Origin: Limnohabitans sp. Hippo3
GTDB lineage: Bacteria > Pseudomonadota > Gammaproteobacteria > Burkholderiales > Burkholderiaceae_C
Direction: 5' to 3'
DNA: 64,000 nucleotides
Assembly: GCF_003063665.1 (NCBI RefSeq)
Contig: NZ_NESF01000007.1
Span: forward strand, 62,001-126,000
Shown here one piece after another: positions 49,410 through 56,288 of the stretch (position 1 is the first letter of the stretch; each line of letters opens with the position of its first letter). The notes under the pieces were generated by a model. That model saw only the letters and a program-made list of their open reading frames with translations. It was not told the origin of the DNA and searched no databases. A program made the translations under genes and the position numbers.

Positions 49410-51538
49410 TGCCACGTTTTCAAATTACCGGCCCAGACGGGGCCAGCTACGAAGTGAATGCGCCAGAGGGTGCCAACGAAAATCAGGTGCTGGAGTTTGC
49501 AAAGCAACAATTTGCCGCAAACAAACCCAGCGTGACCGCACCGAGTAACGGTGTTTTGATGGGTTTTCGGGACGCCATTGATGCTGGGTCGCAGATGCTT
49601 CGCCGTGCGGTGCCTGAAGCTATTGCGAAACCGATTGATGAGCTGGGGGCATGGCTTGACAGGAAGGGCTTGCCAGTTGCCTCTACTCAGGGTGTTCAAG
49701 GCGTTGACCAATTGGTGAAAGACGTTAATCAGAAGTACGAGGCGAATCGTCAAAACGAGGCCCCTGGACAAGACCCTGGGTTTGACGGAGCCCGCTTGGT
49801 AGGGAACATTGCACAGCCTGCGAACTGGATGGGGGGCGGTGCCGCTGCTGGTGCCAACACATTGCGGCAGCTTGCGACCGCTGGCGCTCGAGCCGGGGCC
49901 GTTTCCGGTGCGCTTCAACCCGTTGTCGAGGACACAGAGAATTTCTGGATGCAAAAGGCCGGACAAACAGCAGCCGGTGCAGCCGGGGGCGCGGTACTGG
50001 CCCCGGCAGCGGCCAAGTCCGGTGAGGCTGTGGCCAAGGCCGTGCAGCGTGCCAAGCCTGCCGTGAAGGTCAACCCGACCACCATTGACGTGCAGGTCAC
50101 CAACATCCTGCGGGCGCAAGGGCTGGACCGTACCGTGCCGCAAGAGATTTTGGATTCAGTTCAGCGGCAAGTGACTGAATCGATGCAGTCCGGCCAGAAG
50201 CTTTTGCCAGGTGCCATTGTCAGAAGGGCGCAGTTTGAGGCCGTTGGCTTGACCGATGACGCGGCTCCAACGCTTGGACAATTGACCCGTGACCCGATGC
50301 AGTGGGCCAATGAAAAGAACCTCTCCGGTGTGCGCCTGGCCACACCTCAAGGGGAGGGAAACCCGCTGGCCACTCGGTTTCAGGCTCAGAACAACAAGCT
50401 GCAAGAAGTGTTCGATGGTGTTGGCGCGAACAGTGCCACGGACCGGGTGACGGCGGGGCAGACGCTCATGAATGCGCTGCGTGATGCCGACCAGCCCGTC
50501 AAGGCGGCCGTGGACGATGCTTACACCAGCGCCCGGAACATGGCTGGCGGACGCGCGGTTGAGCTGGACCGGGGCACTTTCAGCCAATCGGCAAATGCAG
50601 CGTTGGATGAAGGCATGTGGGGCCGTTTTGTGCCCAGCGATGTTCGGGCACTGCTGAACGATGTGAGCAGCGGAAAAACCCCATTCACCGTAGAGGCCAG
50701 TGAGCAGATAGACGGCATCCTCGCCGCAGCTCAACGCAAGGCAGGTGGCGGAACCCCTCAACATTCGGCCATCGGCGTCATTCGCAGTGCATTGCGTGAC
50801 ACGCCATTTGCACAATCGGCTAATGATGTAGTTGGTGTGGCGATTGACGAAGGAGCCGCAGCCCGTGAGGCATTCAGCCAGGCCCGGACAGCCGCCCGCA
50901 AGCGTTTTGCAACCATCGAGCAAACCCCAGCCCTGAAGGCGGCCTTGAACGAAGAAGCGCCCGACGACTTTGTGCGCAAGTTCGTTTTAGGTGCCAAAAC
51001 TGACGACTTGGCTGCAATGAAGCGGCTGCTTGAAAACAGCCCCGAAGCTCTGACTCAAGCCCGCGCACAAATTGCAGCGCACCTAAAGGGGGCAGCCTTC
51101 GGCCCGAACGCAGCAGGTGACGGAGCATTTGCACCAGACCGCTACATGCGAACGCTTCAAGCCCTTGGTCCAAAGCGTCTGGAGGTGTTCTTCAATCCTA
51201 CGGAGATGGTGCGTCTGAACCTTGCGGGCAAAGTGGCCGCAGACATTACCAGCAAACCAGCGGGGGCCGCCTACGCTGCCAACAGTTCGGGCACTGGCGC
51301 TGCGTTGATGAACATCCTGAGCAAGATTTCGGAAGCGCCATTGCTGCGCCAATTGCCCGGGGCCAGAGCCTTGGCGAACCAAGTGGGCGAGATTCGGACT
51401 GAGCACGAAATCAGCCGGGCACTCGCCGCGCAACCCAGCGTGCAAAGCCCTAGGCCATCGGCAGAGGTGCTGAGCAAAGTTCAGCGGTTGCTTGCACCTG
51501 CTGGCATGGTGGGCGGTGTGCTTGCTGGCGCTGAATAA
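49409..51538 (+). CDS. Large phage virion-interior-like protein
   Basis: A 709-residue protein. The N-terminal 35 residues (FQITGPDGASYEVNAPEGAN) form a small domain common at the start of phage ejection or tail-interior proteins. An Ala/Gly-rich central hydrophobic region (about 150-195) could interact with membranes. The remainder is helical, with TVPQEILDSVQRQVTESMQS and FVRKFVLGAKTDDLAAMKRL. CGGAGG lies 8 bp before the ATG. With the preceding gene it forms an overlapping pair resembling ejection-protein pairs in phage genomes. Confidence 0.55.
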   Translation: MPRFQITGPDGASYEVNAPEGANENQVLEFAKQQFAANKPSVTAPSNGVLMGFRDAIDAGSQMLRRAVPEAIAKPIDELGAWLDRKGLPVASTQGVQGVDQLVKDVNQKYEANRQNEAPGQDPGFDGARLVGNIAQPANWMGGGAAAGANTLRQLATAGARAGAVSGALQPVVEDTENFWMQKAGQTAAGAAGGAVLAPAAAKSGEAVAKAVQRAKPAVKVNPTTIDVQVTNILRAQGLDRTVPQEILDSVQRQVTESMQSGQKLLPGAIVRRAQFEAVGLTDDAAPTLGQLTRDPMQWANEKNLSGVRLATPQGEGNPLATRFQAQNNKLQEVFDGVGANSATDRVTAGQTLMNALRDADQPVKAAVDDAYTSARNMAGGRAVELDRGTFSQSANAALDEGMWGRFVPSDVRALLNDVSSGKTPFTVEASEQIDGILAAAQRKAGGGTPQHSAIGVIRSALRDTPFAQSANDVVGVAIDEGAAAREAFSQARTAARKRFATIEQTPALKAALNEEAPDDFVRKFVLGAKTDDLAAMKRLLENSPEALTQARAQIAAHLKGAAFGPNAAGDGAFAPDRYMRTLQALGPKRLEVFFNPTEMVRLNLAGKVAADITSKPAGAAYAANSSGTGAALMNILSKISEAPLLRQLPGARALANQVGEIRTEHEISRALAAQPSVQSPRPSAEVLSKVQRLLAPAGMVGGVLAGAE

Positions 51539-51555
51539 CGAATGGCAGGTACACG

Positions 51556-51804
51556 ATGATGCAAAAGCAAGCCGCGCCTCAAGATCTGGGGCGTGAGTTG
51601 ACTGATGAAGAAGTGTTCGGCCCGCCTGCGGCAAAGTCTGCCCCTCGCTTTGTGGAAGACTTTTACACCGTGCTGGCCAACATGCAGCGCGAGTGGACTG
51701 AGCCCCGGGGACTGGATGACGCGCCGCCTGTTGTTCTGCTGGTTGACAAAGCAGCCCCGAGCGGGGTGATGGTGTTTGCCTGGCCTTCGCCGTGGCTTCA
51801 TTGA
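51556..51804 (+). CDS. Small hypothetical element protein
   Basis: An 82-residue acidic protein (GRELTDEEVFGPPAAKSAPR...VEDFYTVLANMQREW) 17 bp after the large virion-type gene. The Pro-rich linker and short hydrophobic end (VVLLVDKAAPSGVMVFAWPS) match no family I know. Position suggests cotranscription with the upstream pair. Confidence 0.5.
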   Translation: MMQKQAAPQDLGRELTDEEVFGPPAAKSAPRFVEDFYTVLANMQREWTEPRGLDDAPPVVLLVDKAAPSGVMVFAWPSPWLH

Positions 51805-51837
51805 TGTTTGTGGGGCGCGGTCAATTCTGGCAGAATA

Positions 51838-52063
51838 TCAGCAACCCCTGAAACGGGGCCGGTGTGTGATGACACCATATCTGTAGCGGTACCAGACCCC
51901 CACCGAAAGCGGGGTTTTGTCTTGTCCAAAATTCAGTGGTCAGGCCGCGCATCATGCGCGAGCCCCAAAGGTTTCGGACAGGGTGGCCCTCACCGTAAGG
52001 CTGGGCGCGTGACTACGGACACGTCATCAACACCCTGTCCACCCGCTGCGTGTGATGACGTAA
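51838..52063 (+). ncRNA. C4/CI-like antisense immunity RNA and its target leader
   Basis: The region starts with hairpins CCCC-TGAAA-CGGGG (about 51845-51858) and GGTGT-GTGATG-ACACC (51861-51876), then a GACCCCC...GCGGGGTTTT terminator-like hairpin (about 51895-51918). Two antisense segments match two downstream targets. GGACAGGGTG (51976-51985) is the exact complement of CACCCTGTCC (52031-52040). CATCATGCG (51950-51958) pairs with CGTGTGATG (52049-52057) using two G-U pairs. GTGTGATGAC occurs both at 51864 and 52050. This paired a'/b' and a/b layout is that of C4 RNA (phages P1/P7) and CI RNA (P4). A frame open across it (51808-52098) is probably not a gene. Confidence 0.65.
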
Positions 52064-52102
52064 ACGGTGGGTTCTGTGTGTCTCTCGTAGGAGCCTGAAA
52101 CC

Positions 52103-52642
52103 ATGACAACAGCAAACGTAAAAGCCGCTCAAATATCGACCAGCGGCAACCGCAAATCAATTCAACGCACCAAAGCAGCCGTGCACGCAGAAGCCCGCAA
52201 GCTTGGGCTGAAAGTACACCCAACGGGGGAGGTGCTGCATCAGAACGTGAGTGATGCAGCACCCATGAATTTCGTTTGGGGTTGTGCGTTTGGCCATGGC
52301 ATGGCAATCGATGCGGTGCACGCCATCCGATTGAACGCCGAACTTGGATATTCACCCGAGGAAGGTGTCCAAAATCTGTTGCGCGATGCGTTCAAGAACT
52401 TGGACAGCTCGCCAACTTTGAATGGTCTAGACCGTAGAGGCCTGGCAGTTGGTGCCATCTATACGATTGCGGCACTGGCAGCACACGCGATTCAAGGTGG
52501 TGGCGGATTGACCGTGGCAGAGCGCTTGCGAGCTGAAGCCGTTGAGTTGGCTACCGACGCAGACATTGAGCAGTCCCAGCGCTTGAAGGCGCGCGCGATG
52601 ACCAAGCGAGCCACGGACAAGTTTCATGAGGTGGTCGCATGA
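52103..52642 (+). CDS. Hypothetical protein downstream of the C4-like RNA
   Basis: A 179-residue protein starting MTTANVKAAQISTSGNRKSI after AGGAG (52089-52093). A basic N-terminus (KSIQRTKAAVHAEARKLGLK) precedes a globular core (MAIDAVHAIRLNAELGYSPE, then GAIYTIAALAAHAIQGGGGL) and a charged helical end. Its position behind the antisense-target leader is that of the controlled gene (antirepressor or kil-type) in C4/CI systems. The sequence does not resemble known Ant proteins that I can recall, so function is open. Confidence 0.6.
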   Translation: MTTANVKAAQISTSGNRKSIQRTKAAVHAEARKLGLKVHPTGEVLHQNVSDAAPMNFVWGCAFGHGMAIDAVHAIRLNAELGYSPEEGVQNLLRDAFKNLDSSPTLNGLDRRGLAVGAIYTIAALAAHAIQGGGGLTVAERLRAEAVELATDADIEQSQRLKARAMTKRATDKFHEVVA

Positions 52643-52893
52643 TTACGTCTCTCGCTTTGATGGCCATCTACAAGACCCCGGTGATTCCATTGTCTGAGGT
52701 TTGCGAACGCTATTTCAGTCTGTCCTACGAGGAAGCGCTAAAGAAGGCCGCACGTAACGAGCTGCCCGTCCCAGCCTTCCGACTGAACAACAGCCGAAAG
52801 GCACCCTACGTTATCAGTGCTGAAGCCATGGGGGATTGGATTGACAAGCAGGAGGCCGAGGCCAAGGCTCTGTGGCAAAGAAGTCAGGTCTGA
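52639..52893 (+). CDS. PrtN-family (pyocin activator-like) DNA-binding protein
   Basis: An 84-residue protein starting MITSLALMAIYKTPVIPLSE. The pattern VIPLSEVCERYFSLSYEEAL...ARNELPVPAFRLNNSRKAPY...GDWIDKQEAEA matches the PrtN family, whose founding member activates pyocin genes after DNA damage. Such proteins occur widely in prophages. It overlaps the preceding gene by 4 bp (ATGA). It is a candidate activator of the element's late genes. Confidence 0.75.
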   Translation: MITSLALMAIYKTPVIPLSEVCERYFSLSYEEALKKAARNELPVPAFRLNNSRKAPYVISAEAMGDWIDKQEAEAKALWQRSQV

Positions 52894-53007
52894 TTTGCTG
52901 TAAAAAGTGGGATGCTGCAAGAGCCCATAGCGACGACTGACCGCGCCATCATTTGGGGTGGTGCGGCTTGTCACCCAAAGTGCCATATCCAAATTTAGGG
53001 AGCCAAA

Positions 53008-53583
53008 ATGAGAAAAATATTTATTGCCTGTCTTTTTTGCATTTCACAGATGGCGCTGTCGCAATCTGTCCTTTCATTGCGCGAGCGTTTTGAGGCAGAA
53101 ATATTGACCATTGCCGAAACCGTTGAGGCCGGGAAGCTTAGCCCAAGCGAGGGAGCACGAGAAATGCTGATGGCTGCGAGGGCATACTTTCCACAGGACA
53201 CACTGACCCACGCATATTACGAGTCGGCGCTGAGCTATGCCGAGCGGTTTGAGCGCAAAGAGATTACTCAGGCGCAAGCGCTCGAGTTGCTTCAAATTCG
53301 GACCGCTCGATACAACGAGGCATTGACCGCCAGAACACAGGAGCAAATGCAACGCAACCGCATTGCCCAGGAAGAGGATGCAAGACAGCGTGAGCACCAA
53401 GCCCAGGAGAGGGCGCGTCTTGAATACTTGGCCGCTCAGGAAGCGGAAGAGGCGCGACGGCGTTCGATGATTGGGAACATGCTGCAGGGCATTGGGGGCG
53501 CATTCCGTAACGCATACGGTCAGCCCGGGGTGAATTGCTCGACCACGGCTATGCCGGGCGTGCTCACCACCAACTGCCGCTGA
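53008..53583 (+). CDS. Secreted/periplasmic coiled-coil protein of unknown function
   Basis: A 191-residue protein with a signal peptide (MRKIFIACLFCISQMALSQS, cleavage near residue 19). A helical middle (AEILTIAETVEAGKLSPSEG) and a strongly charged coiled coil (about 105-160, EEDARQREHQAQERARLEYL) follow. The Gly-rich C-terminus has two Cys (GVNCSTTAMPGVLTTNC). No family is recognised. It is the last gene of the element, after a 114-bp gap, and may be a moron-type cargo gene with its own promoter and terminator. Confidence 0.6.
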   Translation: MRKIFIACLFCISQMALSQSVLSLRERFEAEILTIAETVEAGKLSPSEGAREMLMAARAYFPQDTLTHAYYESALSYAERFERKEITQAQALELLQIRTARYNEALTARTQEQMQRNRIAQEEDARQREHQAQERARLEYLAAQEAEEARRRSMIGNMLQGIGGAFRNAYGQPGVNCSTTAMPGVLTTNCR

Positions 53584-53599
53584 GCAGGCCTTGTGCTGC

Positions 53600-53623
53600 A
53601 ACCCGCTTTGGCGGGTTTTTTTA
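53600..53623 (+). terminator. Terminator after the coiled-coil protein gene
   Basis: The stem AACCCGC / GCGGGTT with loop TTTG and a run of T lies 17 bp after the stop. Confidence 0.85.
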
Positions 53624-53667
53624 CGTCTGGAGTTTTCTCGCTGGTTGCATCGGAGCAGAGTCTTTGA

Positions 53668-53695
53668 GGAAATCCGCTTACATCCACCGTTACAT
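53668..53695. repeat. Right arm-type repeat
   Basis: A second copy of the 28-bp sequence at 42177-42204, same orientation, 26/28 identical, 84 bp inside the right attachment site. Confidence 0.55.
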
Positions 53696-53711
53696 CGAGG
53701 AAAAGCGGGCA

Positions 53712-53740
53712 ACAAAAAACCCGCACTTGGCGGGTTCTTT
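53712..53740 (-). terminator. Element-borne terminator behind tRNA-Asn
   Basis: On the minus strand the stem ACCCGC/GCGGGT with loop CAAGT ends in TTTTTTG. It lies about 40 bp downstream of the leftward tRNA-Asn, inside the element, so it can replace the original terminator now at 41976. Confidence 0.75.
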
Positions 53741-53778
53741 GTGCGCTGCAAGTTGTTGACTTGTAACGACTTTTTGGG

Positions 53779-53854
53779 TGGCTCCTCAACCTGGGCTCGA
53801 ACCAGGGACCTACGGATTAACAGTCCGGCGCTCTACCGACTGAGCTATTGAGGA
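53779..53854 (-). tRNA. tRNA-Asn (anticodon GTT), integration target
   Basis: A 76-nt cloverleaf on the minus strand: acceptor TCCTCAA/TTGAGGA, D-stem GCTC/GAGC, anticodon stem CGGAC/... with loop containing GTT, T-arm with TTCGAGC, CCA encoded. Its 3' 49 nt (53779-53827) are the right attachment repeat. The gene remains intact after integration. Confidence 0.95.
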
Positions 53855-53933
53855 ATAGCTTTGAATTATAGAGTGATTTTCAGGCTGTTTTGAGAGGGGC
53901 GGCAAGATTTTTAAAAAATCTTGCCGCTGTGTT

Positions 53934-56090
53934 TCAGAAGCTGGCTTTGACACCCACACGCACTGTTCGAGGCGCACCGGGATACAGGTAGTAGTGGCCA
54001 AACTGCTTGGGCGATTCGCGCCAGTAACGACGGTCTGCCAGGTTGTCGATGGCCAAGGTCCATTCGGTGCGGGTGCCTTGGATGCGGGTGTCGTAATGCG
54101 TGGCCAAGTCCACGGTGGTCCAGTTGGGCAACTGGATGCTGCCGTCTTCGGTCACGCGTCGCGATCCTTCGTGGTTCAGGCGCAAGCTGCTGCGCAAACC
54201 GGGGATGTCGGTGAAGCGGTACTGGGCCATGGCGCGCAGGGTCAGATCTGGAACATTCGGAGCTTTTTGTCCGTTTTTGTTAATGTCTTTGGTAGCGCCA
54301 GAGAGTTTGGTCACCAGCCATTGGAATTGCGTGCCTAACATCCATGGTCCCTGCGTCCAATTCAGCCCAACATCGAGGCCACGGTGCATTTGGACGCCAT
54401 CAACGACTCGCTCGTAGTTCAAGTCATAGGCGAGCGGTCGTTCGATTTGAAAAATGCTGGTGTTCCACCGCCACGCGCCCCGAATTCCTTTGGCTCCCAT
54501 TTCTATTTGTTTGCTTCGACTCACACCCAAGAGTTGCCCAGCGTTTGTGTAATTGGCATTGTTGGGTGCAGCGAAGAGTTCGACCCCTTCACCATAAGAA
54601 GCGAACAAGGTCTGGCCCGCTGCATATTCATGTGAAAGTGCGAACCAGGGTGTTGTGAAGTTTGTAGAGTGGCGTGCGGGATTTGGATTGGTCTGGTCCA
54701 AACTGATGGTGCTTCGTGTTGTTTGCGTATTTCTCAATCCAAACCATGCGGTTGTGAGTGAGTTCAATTGGATGCGATCACTCAATGCCAGTTCAGTGCT
54801 GTACTCACTGCGATTTGTATTGGAGTATGTTTGGTTGAGCGTTTGTTCTGGCACAGGTTGGCCGTTCAGGTCACTGAGTCCCGCATAGCTGTAAAGTTGA
54901 GTTGCATCAAGCCTGTCAAGTTGGCGATGGCGTGTGAGGCTGAAATTGAGATGGTGCTGAAGACCGCCCAGTGACATGACACCGGCAAATGATGTTTGTA
55001 ATGCATCACTCAGACGTCGTTCGTTGTCACTGCGATAGTCATAAACATCAAACGTCCCATCGGGTTGGAATCGATCACAGTTGGTGTAGTTGGGGAGGCG
55101 ACACTCAAAGCCAAAGCCAAAGCTCAACCGGTCATCCGTCTTCAACCGCTGCCCCCCATATTGCGTGGTCCACAACCAGCCGCCTTCCAGGTTCTGCTTG
55201 AAACGAATCGACCCGGTGGTGCCCTCAAACACGCCGGGCACCGACCACGCTTGTCGCGTCAGGTTGCGCTTGCCATCCACAGGGGCGGGCAGGATGTCGC
55301 CCAACAGGCTATAGCCGTTGACGCCAAACTGTTGCCGTTCGCTGCGCTCGATTTCCCATTCCAGCTTGCTGTCGGGGCTGATGCGCCAGTCCATGGCCAG
55401 TGCGAACAGTTTGCGGTGGCCTTCGGTGTTCTTGATGTAGGGATTCAGGTTTTCATAAGCCGCGTTGAAGCGGTAGCCCAAGGCTTGGTCTTGGCCAAAG
55501 CGCCCACCCAGATCCAGGCCCGTGCTGCTGCTTTGGCCTGGGCCATAGCTGGCGCTGACCGAGCGGATGGTCTCGTCCTTGGCCGAAGGGGGACGCTTGA
55601 CCACGTAGTTGACCAAACCGCCTGGCGCGCTCGTGCCGGCCTGGATGCCGCTTGTGCCCTTGAACAGCTCGATGCGTTCCTTGTTGTCCATGGGGATCAT
55701 GGTCTCTGCCGAAATCGGCAGGCCTTCTCGGCGGTAGTTGTAGCGGTTGTCCAAGGTGTAGCCGCGCACGCTCAGCATGTCCCAGTAAGCCGGTGAGTTG
55801 TAGCTGTCGGCCACGCTGGCGTCCAGGCGCAGGGCGTCGGACACGCGTTGTGCCCCGATGTCTTGCAGTGTTTGCTGGTCGATGGCGACCGCACTGAAAG
55901 GCGCTTTGCTCAAGGGCACATCACCAAAGCCGCTGACCTGCGAAGGGGCCGTGTCGGTGATGGTGATTTCGGTCAGGCTTTGTGCATGGCCGCTGCCCAG
56001 TGTCAGCAGCGCAACGGCGCTGGCGATGTGGCTGGCGCGACATGTGAAACGGCCAGATGTCCGGCGAGAAAATGGCGAAAAAAATGCCAT
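53934..56090 (-). CDS. TonB-dependent outer-membrane receptor under TPP-riboswitch control
   Basis: A 718-residue receptor. A signal peptide (about 1-36, HIASAVALLTLGSGHAQ), a plug domain (about 45-165: DVPLSKAPFSAVAIDQQTLQ, SVRGYTLDNRYNYRREGLPI) and a 22-strand barrel ending in Phe (RTVRVGVKASF) are all visible. By sequence it belongs to the TonB-dependent siderophore receptor subfamily. A TPP riboswitch lies directly upstream, so the likely substrate is thiamine, thiamine phosphate or a precursor. GAAGGA precedes the ATG at 56090. No TonB/ExbBD genes are near. Confidence 0.9.
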   Translation of the reverse strand: MAFFSPFSRRTSGRFTCRASHIASAVALLTLGSGHAQSLTEITITDTAPSQVSGFGDVPLSKAPFSAVAIDQQTLQDIGAQRVSDALRLDASVADSYNSPAYWDMLSVRGYTLDNRYNYRREGLPISAETMIPMDNKERIELFKGTSGIQAGTSAPGGLVNYVVKRPPSAKDETIRSVSASYGPGQSSSTGLDLGGRFGQDQALGYRFNAAYENLNPYIKNTEGHRKLFALAMDWRISPDSKLEWEIERSERQQFGVNGYSLLGDILPAPVDGKRNLTRQAWSVPGVFEGTTGSIRFKQNLEGGWLWTTQYGGQRLKTDDRLSFGFGFECRLPNYTNCDRFQPDGTFDVYDYRSDNERRLSDALQTSFAGVMSLGGLQHHLNFSLTRHRQLDRLDATQLYSYAGLSDLNGQPVPEQTLNQTYSNTNRSEYSTELALSDRIQLNSLTTAWFGLRNTQTTRSTISLDQTNPNPARHSTNFTTPWFALSHEYAAGQTLFASYGEGVELFAAPNNANYTNAGQLLGVSRSKQIEMGAKGIRGAWRWNTSIFQIERPLAYDLNYERVVDGVQMHRGLDVGLNWTQGPWMLGTQFQWLVTKLSGATKDINKNGQKAPNVPDLTLRAMAQYRFTDIPGLRSSLRLNHEGSRRVTEDGSIQLPNWTTVDLATHYDTRIQGTRTEWTLAIDNLADRRYWRESPKQFGHYYLYPGAPRTVRVGVKASF

Positions 56091-56129
56091 GACGTTTTTC
56101 CTTCAACGTAATGGCAGGTCGGCTGACTG

Positions 56130-56164
56130 AGAACGCGACGTGCCCGTGAGAAGGGCACCGTTCT
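56130..56164 (-). promoter_or_regulatory. Hairpin of the riboswitch expression platform
   Basis: On the minus strand AGAACG-GTGCCC pairs with GGGCAC...CGTTCT around a TTCTCAC loop. It lies between the TPP aptamer and the receptor start and could be the on/off element. Confidence 0.5.
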
Positions 56165-56171
56165 TTTGACA

Positions 56172-56260
56172 AGCTTCCCTGCGCGAGGATTACCTCAATC
56201 AGGTTCAAAGGGACTTTCTCAGTCGAAGACCTCACGGCCTTCAACACCCCTAGCGGATGC
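56172..56260 (-). promoter_or_regulatory. TPP (thiamine pyrophosphate) riboswitch
   Basis: On the minus strand the conserved THI-box segments follow in order: CTAGGGGTG, CTGAGA, CCTTTGAACCTGAT, GGTAAT and GCGCAGGGAAGC. A P3 hairpin (AAGGCCGTGAGGTCTT) sits between the first two. It precedes the TonB-dependent receptor gene by about 80 bp. TPP binding normally switches such genes off. Confidence 0.92.
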
Positions 56261-56288
56261 GCCACAGGGGTGTGGCGCGGTGTGGATT

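Larger units (their letters stand above)
42018..53827. mobile_element. Integrated element in tRNA-Asn (phage satellite or prophage remnant)
   Basis: An 11.8-kb insertion is bounded by a perfect 49-bp direct repeat (42018-42066 and 53779-53827). The repeat is the 3' part of tRNA-Asn, from the anticodon stem to CCA. The intact tRNA lies at the right end. The integrase gene is next to the left repeat. Cargo includes an HTH/excisionase-like gene, a replication-type gene, a DUF5681 gene, two large phage virion-interior-like genes, a C4-like RNA and a PrtN-family activator. No capsid, portal, large terminase, tail or lysis genes are present, and no conjugation genes. Confidence 0.9.

Noticed and set aside
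51808..52098. A 96-codon frame across the C4-like region
   Set aside because: It spans hairpins, a terminator-like stem and the antisense/target pairs, and its product is low-complexity without a recognisable fold. It resembles the spurious proteins often annotated over C4-type RNAs.
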